Made by a program: the position numbers and the translations under genes. From contig CAZVIH010000038.1 in NCBI GenBank assembly GCA_964627755.1, positions 1-25,544 on the forward strand: a stretch of DNA of 25,544 nt, given 5' to 3'. Below the pieces are notes generated by a model. It ran no database searches. It had not been told where the DNA came from and saw nothing but the letters and a program-made list of their open reading frames with translations. The stretch comes from B10-G9 sp964627755 (GTDB lineage: Bacteria > Chloroflexota > Anaerolineae > Anaerolineales > UBA11858). Of this stretch, positions 15,363 through 23,481 are shown piece by piece; position 1 is the stretch's first letter, and each line of letters opens with the position of its first letter.

Positions 15363-16436
15363 TCACTCCCCTTTTTTTGCTGTTTTGTCATATTTAGCCC
15401 TTTCGTGATAGTCCCTTTTTTCTTGATACATAAATGTGTCCGCCTGGTGAAGCAGATTTTTAAAAAGTGCAGGTGACGTCGCTGTAGCTGCACCGAGAGA
15501 AAGATGGAATGGGGTTTGCATTTGATCGGCACTCATTTTCGCGATAGTACCACGCACTCGCTGCAGAGTTGAGTTCGCCGTGGATAGATTGGTATTCGGA
15601 AGAATTACAGCAAATTCGTCCCCACCAATGCGCGCTACCACATCCTCATCGCGGTAAACAGCCAATAACACTGATGCAACCAGTTTGAGTAAGCTGTCTC
15701 CGGCAGCATGACCATGAAGGTCGTTTGTCTCCTTTAAAAAATCTACATCAGCCATTACCAGGCTGACAGGGTAGGATCTGCCGCGTTCCATCCTCGCCAG
15801 CTCTTCCATAAAGAAACTTCGGTTATATAAACCTGTTAAGCTATCGTGAATGGCCAGGTTTCTAAGTTGGTCTTCTGCCCTTTTGAGTTTAGTGATGTCG
15901 ACAGCAGCCGCACTGCAGACATCCTCGTTCTTGCCCGAAAAATCAACAATGGCTTCCAGCTGGACCCATTTTGGATCGCCCGTGCTTTGCTTAAGGACCA
16001 GTTCGACGGTCTCCTTATTTCCGCTGGAAAAAACTTTGTCAAGGAATACATAAAATGAGGTGTGGTACTCAATCGATACATAGGATCCAAATCGCTGATT
16101 AATGAGAGTTTTTCGTTCGCTGCCAAGCAGATAAGAGAATGCTAAATTAGAATTGAGTATTGTGCCATCCTGGGTCAAGGTTGCGAAACCCACAGGGGCA
16201 AAATCATACAGTTCAATGTATTGACGAAGCGCCAATTCTAGATCTTCTCGGACCTGCATGAGCTCCTCGTTCTGCATTTCCAATTCCACCTGATGCACTT
16301 GAAGCTCGTGAAGTAAACGCAAAGCTTCAGTTTCAGCGATCGGCTGCTGGGGCTGGCTTCGTTTCTTTTTACGCAGACGCTCTTCCGCCTGACGGCGAAA
16401 ATCTTCAGGATCCGAAAGGGGGGTCGTATTCTTCAA
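15363..16436 (-). CDS. PAS-GGDEF diguanylate cyclase
   Basis: A soluble 357-residue protein that should make cyclic di-GMP from two GTP. An N-terminal coiled coil (about 34-72, with HELQVHQVELEMQNEEL, common in front of PAS sensors) leads into a PAS domain (about 73-185), then a GGDEF domain (about 193-345). The active site GGDEF is at 271-275, and the inhibitory-site RxxD is intact (R262-D265), so product inhibition is likely. The start is TTG; AGGAAGG eight nucleotides upstream, overlapping the end of the preceding gene, supports it. It lies 14 bp after the CheB-CheR-PAS fusion, so the two are co-transcribed and probably act in one signalling path. No membrane segment is seen. Confidence 0.92.
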   Translation of the reverse strand: MKNTTPLSDPEDFRRQAEERLRKKKRSQPQQPIAETEALRLLHELQVHQVELEMQNEELMQVREDLELALRQYIELYDFAPVGFATLTQDGTILNSNLAFSYLLGSERKTLINQRFGSYVSIEYHTSFYVFLDKVFSSGNKETVELVLKQSTGDPKWVQLEAIVDFSGKNEDVCSAAAVDITKLKRAEDQLRNLAIHDSLTGLYNRSFFMEELARMERGRSYPVSLVMADVDFLKETNDLHGHAAGDSLLKLVASVLLAVYRDEDVVARIGGDEFAVILPNTNLSTANSTLQRVRGTIAKMSADQMQTPFHLSLGAATATSPALFKNLLHQADTFMYQEKRDYHERAKYDKTAKKGE

Positions 16437-16450
16437 GGTTTAATCCTTCC

Positions 16451-19117
16451 TTAAGTTTTTTTAGACTTCTTTATTAAATCCATTTCGGCCAGTTTAGTTT
16501 TAACGTTATGCAAGTCAACTTCGAGTTTCTTTAAATCTGTTATATCCATAAAGGTGATTACCACACCGTCGATGATATTATCGTGTGTCCGGTAGGGAAG
16601 AATTCTGGCTGAGAACCAAGCTCCACCATTAGTTGGAATATGCTTTTCGACCATAATCAGCGTTCGCAGCACTTCTCTAGCGTCATCAGCCAATTGGGGG
16701 TAAAGCAAGCTTGAGGCGATGTCGGTAATTGGACGGCCTATGTCGCCAGGAATCAAATGAGTAATTTTGCTGGTTTCACTTGTAAAACGACGCACACATA
16801 ATTGATTATCAAGAAACAGGGTGGCGATGTCCGTGCTGTCAAGCAGATTTTTCATGTCGTTATTGACGATGGTAATATCACTCACTTTTGCTTGCAGTTC
16901 CTGGTTAATCGTCTGCAGTTCCTCGTTCATGGACTGCATCTCTTCTTTGGATGTGGTCAGCTCCTCATTGGTTGACTGAAGTTCCTCATTGGTTGACATC
17001 AGTTCCTCGTTTGTGGAGATCAGTTCCTCCTGGGTGGTTTGCATCTCCACCCGCATGGCTCTCAGCTCCTCCCGGGCATGCTTGAGTTCGCGTTCCTGAT
17101 CCATAAAAAGTTCATGGTGAACTGTGTCTGATTGAGTTGAATCAGGCATTATAAATTCTGCAGGTAAGTCCACATCGTTAAAAATGATCATGAACATTCC
17201 CCCTAATGATTCGGGGGAAAGGATGGGCTGGATGGTGATATCGACCAGGAACTTCCCGCCATTGTTTTCAACTTCTGCATTTTTGATTTTTATTGGACCT
17301 TGTTCCTTCTGGGCTTTATTAAATCCTGCGTTTATTTTGTACCGCATTCCTTCCCGAATCATAGCAAAAATGTTCCAGTTAGCTTTTCCTGCTGCGGGTT
17401 CGAGATATTTTCCCGTTCTTCCGTTGACGTAAAGAATATCCCCTTTGTTATTGGTTAAAATTGCTGCAGGAGCATAATTTTGGAGGAGCATTTTCTCTGC
17501 CAGCGCCTGAACATTTACCGGTAATTTATCAATATTTTTTCGTGGTTTTTGATAGGAAAAAAAAGCACTGGGGAATTCAACCCTTGCAGGGACCAGCCCA
17601 GATTCCAAGCGCTGATATAAGCGGGATTTTCCTGCCAGGGGTTTAAATAAATTTTCTAATCCACCGATTGTTTCAGCGCTGCCTAAAAACAAAAAACCGT
17701 TTGGATTCAAGCTGTAGTGAAAAAGGGGCACAAGTTTTTTCTGCAGTTCTTGTTCGAGGTAAATCAGCAAATTGCGGCAGCAAATCAAGTCAAGCTTTGT
17801 GAAAGGCGGGTCCATGATCAGGTTTTGAGGAGCGAATATAACCATGTCACGGATGGATTTTTCTACCTGATAGCCGCGCTCGATTTTAGTAAAAAAGGTT
17901 TCAAGTCGCTGAGGAAGTATATCCGCACTTATGTTTGCTGGATAAACACCCTCCCGTGCAATTGTTATAGCATTTTGATCCAGGTCAGATGCAAATATCT
18001 GCAGCGATATGGCTATGGGAAAATTGTGATTATTTAATTCCTGTAAAGCTTCTTTGAAGAGGATTGCCAGCGAATAAGCTTCCTCGCCAGTGGAACAGGC
18101 GGGAACCCAGGCTCTTAACGCCCGGGTAGATTCACTTGACTTTAGCAGTTCTGGTAGAACCTCCGTTTTTAGCTGCTCCCAGGCACTTGGATTGCGGAAA
18201 AAACTTGTTACCCCAATTAATAGTTCTCGAAAAAGTAATTCCCCTTCCTGAGGATTCTCCTGCAATAAACGGACATAGCTTTCAATTCTTTCGATCTGGT
18301 GGATGCTCATCCGTCGTTCAATACGGCGATTGATGGTTGTTTTTTTGTATAAAGAAAAATCATGTCCGGTCTGGGCGCGCAATAAAATTAATATCTTGTC
18401 AATTCCCGATTGGATTTTTCCTTCAATAGGGAGTCCGGGGGCAACAATCAAAGGTGTATGTTGCACATAAGAGAGAATTTTCGCAGGAATATCTTCTACC
18501 GGAGCGATTACATCTGCTAATCCGGCATTTATCGCGCTGAGAGGCATGCTGTCGAATTTTGCGGAGGATGGAAGCTGAACAAAGGTCACACCGGCCTGTT
18601 CTTTGATCGCTCTGAAACCCAGGGTTCCATCTGATCCCATTCCAGAAAGGATTACACCGATGCTGTTTTCGCCCAGGTCCTGTGCCATTGAGCGAAAGAA
18701 AAAATCAATGGGCAGTCGTAAACCGCGTGGTTGAACAGGGTCTATGAGATATAAAAGTCCGTGCAAAATGGACAGGTCTTTATTCGGAGGAATAACGTAA
18801 ACACTGTCAGGTTTTATTGGCATCCCGTCTTTAACCTGGAATACTTCCATGGTTGTCCTTCGCTGGAGTAATTCCACCATGATACCTTTACGAGTCGGAT
18901 CAAGATGCTGCACAATCACAAAAGCCAAGCCGCTGCACTCAGGCACATTAGAGAGGAATGATTCGAGTGCCTCAAGTCCTCCCGCGGAAGAACCTATTCC
19001 AATGATAGGAAAGGGGATTTTTGAGTTGATGGTATTCATTTCAGTGTTAGAGGGAGTGGCGTTTGAACTAGAAGAAGTTGTATTTTTATTCCGCCGCTGT
19101 TTTTTGGGCTCGTTCAA
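16451..19117 (-). CDS. CheB-CheR-PAS fusion (hybrid chemotaxis methylesterase/methyltransferase)
   Basis: An 888-residue fusion. The CheB methylesterase domain (about 36-215) has its catalytic triad: S44 in GSSAGG, H71 in VQHLDP, D163 in GMGSDG. The CheR domain (about 235-505) has VTSFFRNP at 303-310, the SAM-binding ACSTGEEAYSLA at 341-352 and CCRNLLIYL at 446-454. A PAS-like region follows, then a long coiled coil (about 675-755) of repeats around STNEELQSTNEEL, then a C-terminal PAS domain. There is no receiver domain. Such fusions are linked to sensory pathways outside classical flagellar chemotaxis, and no other che gene is in the window. The start is TTG, with AGGAG ten nucleotides upstream. 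It is transcribed with the downstream diguanylate cyclase. Confidence 0.93.
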   Translation of the reverse strand: MNEPKKQRRNKNTTSSSSNATPSNTEMNTINSKIPFPIIGIGSSAGGLEALESFLSNVPECSGLAFVIVQHLDPTRKGIMVELLQRRTTMEVFQVKDGMPIKPDSVYVIPPNKDLSILHGLLYLIDPVQPRGLRLPIDFFFRSMAQDLGENSIGVILSGMGSDGTLGFRAIKEQAGVTFVQLPSSAKFDSMPLSAINAGLADVIAPVEDIPAKILSYVQHTPLIVAPGLPIEGKIQSGIDKILILLRAQTGHDFSLYKKTTINRRIERRMSIHQIERIESYVRLLQENPQEGELLFRELLIGVTSFFRNPSAWEQLKTEVLPELLKSSESTRALRAWVPACSTGEEAYSLAILFKEALQELNNHNFPIAISLQIFASDLDQNAITIAREGVYPANISADILPQRLETFFTKIERGYQVEKSIRDMVIFAPQNLIMDPPFTKLDLICCRNLLIYLEQELQKKLVPLFHYSLNPNGFLFLGSAETIGGLENLFKPLAGKSRLYQRLESGLVPARVEFPSAFFSYQKPRKNIDKLPVNVQALAEKMLLQNYAPAAILTNNKGDILYVNGRTGKYLEPAAGKANWNIFAMIREGMRYKINAGFNKAQKEQGPIKIKNAEVENNGGKFLVDITIQPILSPESLGGMFMIIFNDVDLPAEFIMPDSTQSDTVHHELFMDQERELKHAREELRAMRVEMQTTQEELISTNEELMSTNEELQSTNEELTTSKEEMQSMNEELQTINQELQAKVSDITIVNNDMKNLLDSTDIATLFLDNQLCVRRFTSETSKITHLIPGDIGRPITDIASSLLYPQLADDAREVLRTLIMVEKHIPTNGGAWFSARILPYRTHDNIIDGVVITFMDITDLKKLEVDLHNVKTKLAEMDLIKKSKKT

Positions 19118-19938
19118 GGGAATGCATCTCCTACTTGTTAGAGAAACCTGAAACAGAGATAAAACATATAAAGGACAGATAAGTTTTATACAATCTTGGG
19201 CTTGATTGTTGATAGATTTTCGTGGCTGACCTATGGCGCTGGTCGGTGAATTGATAATATTATAGCACGACCAGGATGGAGTGCCCCAATTAAACTAACA
19301 TTCCTGCCTTACTAATGTACTCCGGGCAAAGCCATCAACGGACAGTTTTTTGTTTATCAAAACTTTGATTAAGAACTGCCGATCAAGAATACAAAATTCA
19401 ACCTTTCTTCCTCAGCTGCACCATGATTTACCCTTATGATTTATGACGGGTGAGTTGTATGGCGCATACTCTTTTATGGCTTATGTGTTGATGACCAATA
19501 GTATATCGGCCATGTATATTTGGTTGTATAATGCCAGTTGTAATAACTAATCTTTGTGATGTTTTTTCATTTGCTGAACATAATGGTTAAACCATTGGTT
19601 CCTTTTTTTCATGGAATTATAAGAAAACAAGAGAGTGCATACTGGATTAATACCGCTGGAAATGTGATTTTTAGGATTATCTTTGCTGTCGCTCTTATCA
19701 AAGAATCAAAGATATCACACACAAAGAAACCCCAAGTTTAATTATATAATACTAACTACCAGCCCAATGGTATCCTCATTTTTTCATAATCCCTTGACCA
19801 ATAGACAGCAAACTGATCCTTGCTCCACCCAACTTCTTTGAAGTAACAGCGCAATTACGATCAAATAATCTTGGGCAGATGAGCTCTACCATTAGGTTGC
19901 TCGCTCCATAGAGCCACTTCGTATCGCTCGGCCAAAGC
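19118..19938. other. 820-bp gene-free intergenic region between divergent signalling genes
   Basis: This spacer separates the CheB-CheR fusion (minus) and the membrane GGDEF gene (plus). It should hold both promoters. It is AT-rich. A plus-strand 61-codon open frame at 19556-19741 has no ribosome site and resembles nothing I know. No tRNA, riboswitch core or IS remnant was recognised. Confidence 0.5.
19259..19267 (-). promoter_or_regulatory. Extended -10 promoter candidate for the CheB-CheR fusion gene
   Basis: The minus strand reads TGCTATAAT, a perfect extended -10, about 140 nt upstream of the TTG start. The -35 is not clear, which is tolerated with an extended -10. It would give a leader of about 135 nt. 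Confidence 0.45.
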
Positions 19939-19941
19939 TTG

Positions 19942-21144
19942 ATGAATGGTCAATTGAATATGAAAAACTCTCCTACGCCTAATGTCTCTTCAGAGACTCA
20001 CCATCAGCCGGGTACTTTTGCAGTCGTATGGCATAGTCTGACCGAATCGGCAACGACACTCTCTGAACCACAGCGCCGCCGGTCGTATGTGTTGACTATA
20101 ATAATTCTGACTCTGCTCTTCAGTGCGGTGCTATTCTTGGTATCCTTATTATCCATCAACATCGATATTGATCTGCGCGGCGTTTATACCATTCTAATTG
20201 GGATTTTGTTATTCATCTTTGCCATTGCCTTCGGCCTGAACCGCGCAGGGCATTACACAGCCGCAGCAGGATTGATCATTACCTGTATGATCTTGGCCCC
20301 CTGGACCTCAATCCTGCTGAATTTTGCAGCCCTGGGTAGTGATATTTTTCGACTGCTATACATCACAGCTTCTGTGGTCCTATGCAGCTTCTTGCTCTCA
20401 ACACGTGTGACAATCATTCTGGCTGCGACGCAGCTTGCAGCTCTATGGCTGTTGTCGCTTTACAGCCCGGTTCTGTCAGGAACTCAATGGTCAAGTTTGC
20501 TGGGATTTTTCGGGTTTATATCAATTCTATGCATCATCTCCAACTTCATTAATCGCAGAGACCTTGACCAGATTGATCGCCAGACCAACCAACTCATCGA
20601 AAGCGAAACACTGCTGCGCGAATTGTCCATCCGTGATCCGCTGACCGGGCTGTTCAACCGGCGGTACCTAGAAGAGACATTGGATCGCGAATTGAGTCGA
20701 GTTGCACGCAATAAACTTCCGCTCGGTATCATCATGCTGGACATCGATCACTTCAAGCAATTTAATGATACCCACGGTCATGAAGCCGGCGATGTGTTAT
20801 TGCGGCAAGTTGGAGAGACTTTGAAGGAAAGCATCCGCGCGTCGGACATTGCCTGCCGCTACGGTGGAGAGGAATTCACCCTCATTCTGCCTGAAGCCTC
20901 GCAGGAAATCACTCACCAACGCGCTGAGCAAGTCCACGAAGATGTCAAGCACTTGCAAATAAACTATGATGACAAGATCCTCGATGGTGTGACTATGTCT
21001 CTAGGTGTGGCTGCTTTCCCCATTAATGGTTCAACCCCAACAGCCATCTTGAGAGCTGCCGATGACGCTCTGTATTTAGCCAAACGGGAAGGCCGTGACC
21101 GTGTAATAGTAGCGAAAAAATCCTCAAACCACAACTTACCCTGA
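19942..21144 (+). CDS. Membrane-anchored GGDEF diguanylate cyclase
   Basis: About 400 residues. Six predicted membrane segments (roughly 49-72, 81-99, 106-127, 135-154, 156-177 and 183-202) form an unrecognised sensor region. A short coiled coil (about 205-225) joins it to a C-terminal GGDEF domain (about 228-392). The active site reads GGEEF, the glutamate version that is also catalytic, and the inhibitory site RASD lies five residues before it. DPLTGLFNRRYLEE marks the domain start. The product would be cyclic di-GMP made at the membrane. Start codon is unsure: TTG 19939, ATG 19942 and ATG 19960 are in frame, and none has a Shine-Dalgarno. It is divergent from the CheB-CheR/GGDEF pair. Confidence 0.9.
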   Translation: MNGQLNMKNSPTPNVSSETHHQPGTFAVVWHSLTESATTLSEPQRRRSYVLTIIILTLLFSAVLFLVSLLSINIDIDLRGVYTILIGILLFIFAIAFGLNRAGHYTAAAGLIITCMILAPWTSILLNFAALGSDIFRLLYITASVVLCSFLLSTRVTIILAATQLAALWLLSLYSPVLSGTQWSSLLGFFGFISILCIISNFINRRDLDQIDRQTNQLIESETLLRELSIRDPLTGLFNRRYLEETLDRELSRVARNKLPLGIIMLDIDHFKQFNDTHGHEAGDVLLRQVGETLKESIRASDIACRYGGEEFTLILPEASQEITHQRAEQVHEDVKHLQINYDDKILDGVTMSLGVAAFPINGSTPTAILRAADDALYLAKREGRDRVIVAKKSSNHNLP

Positions 21145-21402
21145 GCGAAGAAAGGGGATGGGAAAATAAACTGAATTTATCCTTTCCATGGAAGTAAATT
21201 TACCAAGAACAATCTATCAAAAGCACAAAATCCCTCATATCCACACTAATTGCATCACGCTTGCACGATAACTGTACCATCACATTCCGAATCTACTAAT
21301 TTGACGGCTTGATTTCCTCCAAGCTTTACTCATAAGAGACAGGATCAATTTCCCTACACCACCGCCGTGAAGTAGCAAAACAAAAATTCCTTGGGGATAA
21401 TC

Positions 21403-22371
21403 TTAAGGTCTCCCAAAATCCGCTGTGTAATAGGCATCCAAATCACCCGATGTGCTGTCACTCACACATCGGAACCCCACCCCGATGTGAACAGCATTCT
21501 CGCTGAGCATATTATTCCTGTGCCCGGTGCTGTTCATCCACATATTCACTACCGACTGAGCCGAGAAACTGCAGTTCGAGCTAGCGGCAATATTCTCGGC
21601 GGCCCAACTATAGCTATATCCAGCTGTTAAAATTCGACTGCCGAGAGTAGATCCATCAGATCCTGTATGACTGAAAAAGTCATTACACGCCATGTCCTCG
21701 CTATGCCGACGGGCAGCCAGGCTCAAGCTTGAATTTTGGGTCATGGCAGAAAGGCCCCGATCCATTCGCTCCTGGTTAATTAAATCGATGACCTGATTTT
21801 CATAAGTTGCATTCCCAGAGAAAGAGCAACCAACCGGTATTGATGTAGCTGAGGGGACAGATGTATTTGTTGGCGCAGGTGTCGATGTTTGAACTGATGT
21901 CGACGAAGGGATAGTCGTAGCAGCAGGTTCCCCTGTCAACGAAGGGAGCAATGTCACGGCAGGAACTGAAGTCGCAGCAGTTGGTTTAGGCGTGTAAGTA
22001 TTCAGGGATTTACTCAAGGTGGCAGTTGGCGTGATCGGTGTCGCGGTGGCGGAAATCCAAACGGGACTCCCGCTCAGCGTTGGTGTGATTGAGAACGTGG
22101 CTAAAATTTGCTCTGTGCCAGCCACTTCACTGGTTTCATCTGGAAAAGTTGCTTCGGAGGTCGCGGTCCGGGTAGGGTTTATGACGTCAGTCCCCCCATT
22201 TGGTATCATTGGAGTGTTTACGCTCGTGAATGTTGCTTTGGGAAGAAAAGGTGTCAGCGTTGCGATTCCAGAATACTCCCTCTTAACCATCTTCATCTCT
22301 GAACTGCAGGCAGCCGCCGACCAGGTGATGATCAGCAGAGAAAGGAGTAAAAGGAAAGAACGCTTTGGCAT
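21403..22371 (-). CDS. Secreted lipoprotein with Thr/Pro/Ser stalk and CAP (SCP-like) domain
   Basis: A 322-residue exported protein. The signal peptide (MPKRSFLLLLSLLIITWSAA) ends in a lipobox-like AAC with Cys22 as lipidation site. A low-complexity stalk rich in Thr, Pro, Ser and Ala (about 28-180) follows. The C-terminal domain (about 188-322) is a CAP/SCP domain of the YkwD type: INQERMDRGLSAM, RRHSEDMA, FFSHTGSDGSTLGSRI, AENIAAS and TGHRNNML, containing the conserved His/Glu pairs. Bacterial CAP functions are mostly unknown. Stalked lipoproteins of this composition are frequent in Anaerolineae. No Shine-Dalgarno precedes the ATG; instead a TATAAT lies 10 nt upstream, suggesting a near-leaderless mRNA. 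Confidence 0.9.
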   Translation of the reverse strand: MPKRSFLLLLSLLIITWSAAACSSEMKMVKREYSGIATLTPFLPKATFTSVNTPMIPNGGTDVINPTRTATSEATFPDETSEVAGTEQILATFSITPTLSGSPVWISATATPITPTATLSKSLNTYTPKPTAATSVPAVTLLPSLTGEPAATTIPSSTSVQTSTPAPTNTSVPSATSIPVGCSFSGNATYENQVIDLINQERMDRGLSAMTQNSSLSLAARRHSEDMACNDFFSHTGSDGSTLGSRILTAGYSYSWAAENIAASSNCSFSAQSVVNMWMNSTGHRNNMLSENAVHIGVGFRCVSDSTSGDLDAYYTADFGRP

Positions 22372-22381
22372 AAGAGGTGTA

Positions 22382-22387
22382 ATTATA
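22382..22387 (-). promoter_or_regulatory. -10 box placed 10 nt before the CAP lipoprotein ATG
   Basis: A perfect TATAAT on the minus strand is followed by TACACCTCTT and the ATG at 22371. Transcription would start within about 0-4 nt of the ATG. No convincing -35 is seen. Confidence 0.5.
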
Positions 22388-22586
22388 AGGTTAGCGTTAC
22401 TTTATTGCCCCAAAGAGAAAATATCAAGCCTGAATTATTGAGGAAGGATCTTGAAAAGATTGGATTTTTCCTCATTATATCCTTTAGGAATTGACTTTCC
22501 CTATAACTAAAGAATCTGTAAATTAGAGCGGTCAACATCTTATTGATCTTCAATTCACAAAATCTGCAGATCTCGTACAAATAGAA

Positions 22587-22617
22587 CAAACCTCCACCAA
22601 TTATTGGTGGAGGTTTG
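22587..22617 (-). terminator. Long perfect hairpin, probable terminator
   Basis: CAAACCTCCACCAA (22587-22600) pairs with TTGGTGGAGGTTTG (22604-22617) around a 3-nt loop. The minus-strand downstream sequence is TTCTATTTG, more T-rich than the plus side (TAATTG). It therefore probably terminates minus-strand transcripts arriving from 22640-22870, or insulates the CAP gene promoter. Confidence 0.6.
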
Positions 22618-22636
22618 TAATTGTCCTGCTATTTTT

Positions 22637-22843
22637 TTATTGATTTATTTTGCGTCGCAAAATCCACGGCCCGCTAATGTAAATTTCTAATCGCACCTGC
22701 TGCAAGTGCTGCTGCGGTGTCTGCCAGGATTCCTGCTTTTGCGGCGCTATCAAATTGAATGGAAAAGCTTCTGTGAGCTGGGAGAAGTTCATGGGATAGG
22801 CCATGCACATTCTGGATCTGGGAAAACTTTGGGTTAGATTCAT
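22637..22843 (-). CDS. Doubtful small ORF upstream of the hairpin
   Basis: This 68-codon frame starts with an ATG but has no clear Shine-Dalgarno and no recognisable family. The overlapping +2 frame on the same strand (22674-22868, no standard start) is also open and ends in an Ala-rich stretch (AGILADTAAALAAGAIRNLH). The probable minus-strand terminator just downstream is the only contextual support. A CTG/GCA-rich segment keeps several frames open here, so this may be chance or the remains of a gene. Confidence 0.2.
   Translation of the reverse strand: MNLTQSFPRSRMCMAYPMNFSQLTEAFPFNLIAPQKQESWQTPQQHLQQVRLEIYISGPWILRRKINQ
22647..22663. repeat. 17-bp near-perfect palindrome
   Basis: ATTTTGCG and CGCAAAAT flank a single central T. 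With a one-base centre it cannot form a relaxed hairpin, so a dimeric protein-binding site is the more natural reading. No gene start is adjacent. Confidence 0.4.
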
Positions 22844-22880
22844 TTTTTATCTTACCAATCTGGAAGCCTTATCCGAAGAA

Positions 22881-22897
22881 ATGGTCTAAAAGACCAT
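22881..22897. repeat. 7-bp stem hairpin
   Basis: ATGGTCT-AAA-AGACCAT is perfect, and on the minus strand it is followed by TTTCTTC. It lies about 190 bp upstream of arsR. It could be a weak minus-strand terminator or insulator; its role is unclear. Confidence 0.4.
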
Positions 22898-23047
22898 CTG
22901 TTAGGTGATCATTTCTCTGCCTGCCTCAATTTCCAAAACTGCTATCTGCCAGAGGACAGTCACCTCGATTTCATTGAGTACAAAAATCCAACCTTCAGTG
23001 ATTGTTTATGGGCAGGGTTTTGATGCCTAGAATGTCAATTTTTATAC

Positions 23048-23076
23048 TTGACGACTTAACCAGACAGGAGTAATAT
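23048..23076 (+). promoter_or_regulatory. arsR promoter
   Basis: TTGACG (23048-23053), a 17-bp spacer, then TAATAT (23071-23076). The -35 matches five of six and the -10 four of six consensus positions. The -10 ends 10 nt before the arsR ATG, so the transcript would have almost no leader. The AGGAG at 23066-23070 lies inside the spacer and would not be transcribed. Confidence 0.6.
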
Positions 23077-23097
23077 ATTCGTCATTATGAATATGTT
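23072..23097 (+). promoter_or_regulatory. Probable ArsR operator at the arsR promoter/start
   Basis: A 26-bp imperfect palindrome in which 10 of 13 positions pair, with core ATATTC-N8-GAATAT at 23075-23094. It covers the -10 box and the start codon. Size and symmetry fit the 12-2-12 operators of ArsR/SmtB repressors. A related ATTC-N8-GAAT element lies upstream of the permease. Confidence 0.6.
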
Positions 23098-23458
23098 GAC
23101 CGAGAAAGCACAGACTCAAGTTGCAGAATATCTAAAACTCCTGGGGGCTCCATTCCGCATCCAGATCCTGTTCAGTATAGGATACGGAGAAGCCTGCGTT
23201 TGCCACCTGGAAGCTGTATTGAATAAACGCCAAGCCTACATCTCTCAGCATTTGATGGTGATGCGGGATGCTGGGATCCTCGACACCAGACGGGAAGGTA
23301 AATATGTTTATTATCGTGTTGCTGATAAGAACCTCTTTGACCTTATCAAGTTAGCGGCAAGCATCTTAAATATCTCATTAGACAATTTGCCAGAATTATC
23401 AACATCATTAAAACAAAAGAACTGTGATTGTCCCCATTGCCACACAGACATTAACTAA
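23087..23458 (+). CDS. arsR: ArsR/SmtB-family metalloid-responsive repressor
   Basis: A 123-residue winged-helix repressor. The recognition region is NKRQAYISQHLMVMRDAGIL at 47-66, followed by the beta wing GKYVYYRV at 71-78. Two possible effector sites are visible: C37-V-C39 in EACVCHLE, resembling the ELCVC site of classical ArsR, and a C-terminal cluster C113, C115, C118 (CDCPHC). As(III), Sb(III) or another thiophilic metal could be the ligand; the neighbouring acr3 favours arsenite. It probably represses its own promoter through the palindrome over its start. The ATG at 23087 has AGGAG only 16 nt upstream, too far for a normal ribosome site. The thioredoxin-like gene follows after 23 bp. 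Confidence 0.92.
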   Translation: MNMLTEKAQTQVAEYLKLLGAPFRIQILFSIGYGEACVCHLEAVLNKRQAYISQHLMVMRDAGILDTRREGKYVYYRVADKNLFDLIKLAASILNISLDNLPELSTSLKQKNCDCPHCHTDIN

Positions 23459-23481
23459 GATCAGGAAATAAGGAGACAGCA

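Noticed and set aside
19320..19370. GGCAAAGCC segment resembling part of a c-di-GMP (GEMM) riboswitch next to GGDEF genes
   Set aside because: Only one short GCAAAGCC-like string is present; the second conserved block and paired stems of the aptamer are missing, and it is about 600 bp from the plus-strand gene.
19556..19741. 61-codon plus-strand ORF in the large intergenic region
   Set aside because: No Shine-Dalgarno, no recognisable motif, AT-rich codons expected by chance, and no neighbour linkage.
21280..21402. In-frame continuation of about 40 codons after the CAP lipoprotein stop (minus strand)
   Set aside because: The CAP domain ends naturally at the TAA (YYTADFGRP), and the extension lacks a recognisable domain; treated as 3' untranslated sequence.
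22684..22799. Cys-rich plus-strand frame (many TGC codons) that looked like a metallopeptide near arsR
   Set aside because: No start codon, bounded by stops after about 40 codons, and explained by the CTG/TGC-rich repeat that also opens the other frames.
23066..23070. AGGAG as the ribosome binding site of arsR
   Set aside because: It is 16 nt from the ATG and lies between a good -35 and -10 pair, so it is probably not in the mRNA; kept as the alternative to the leaderless model.
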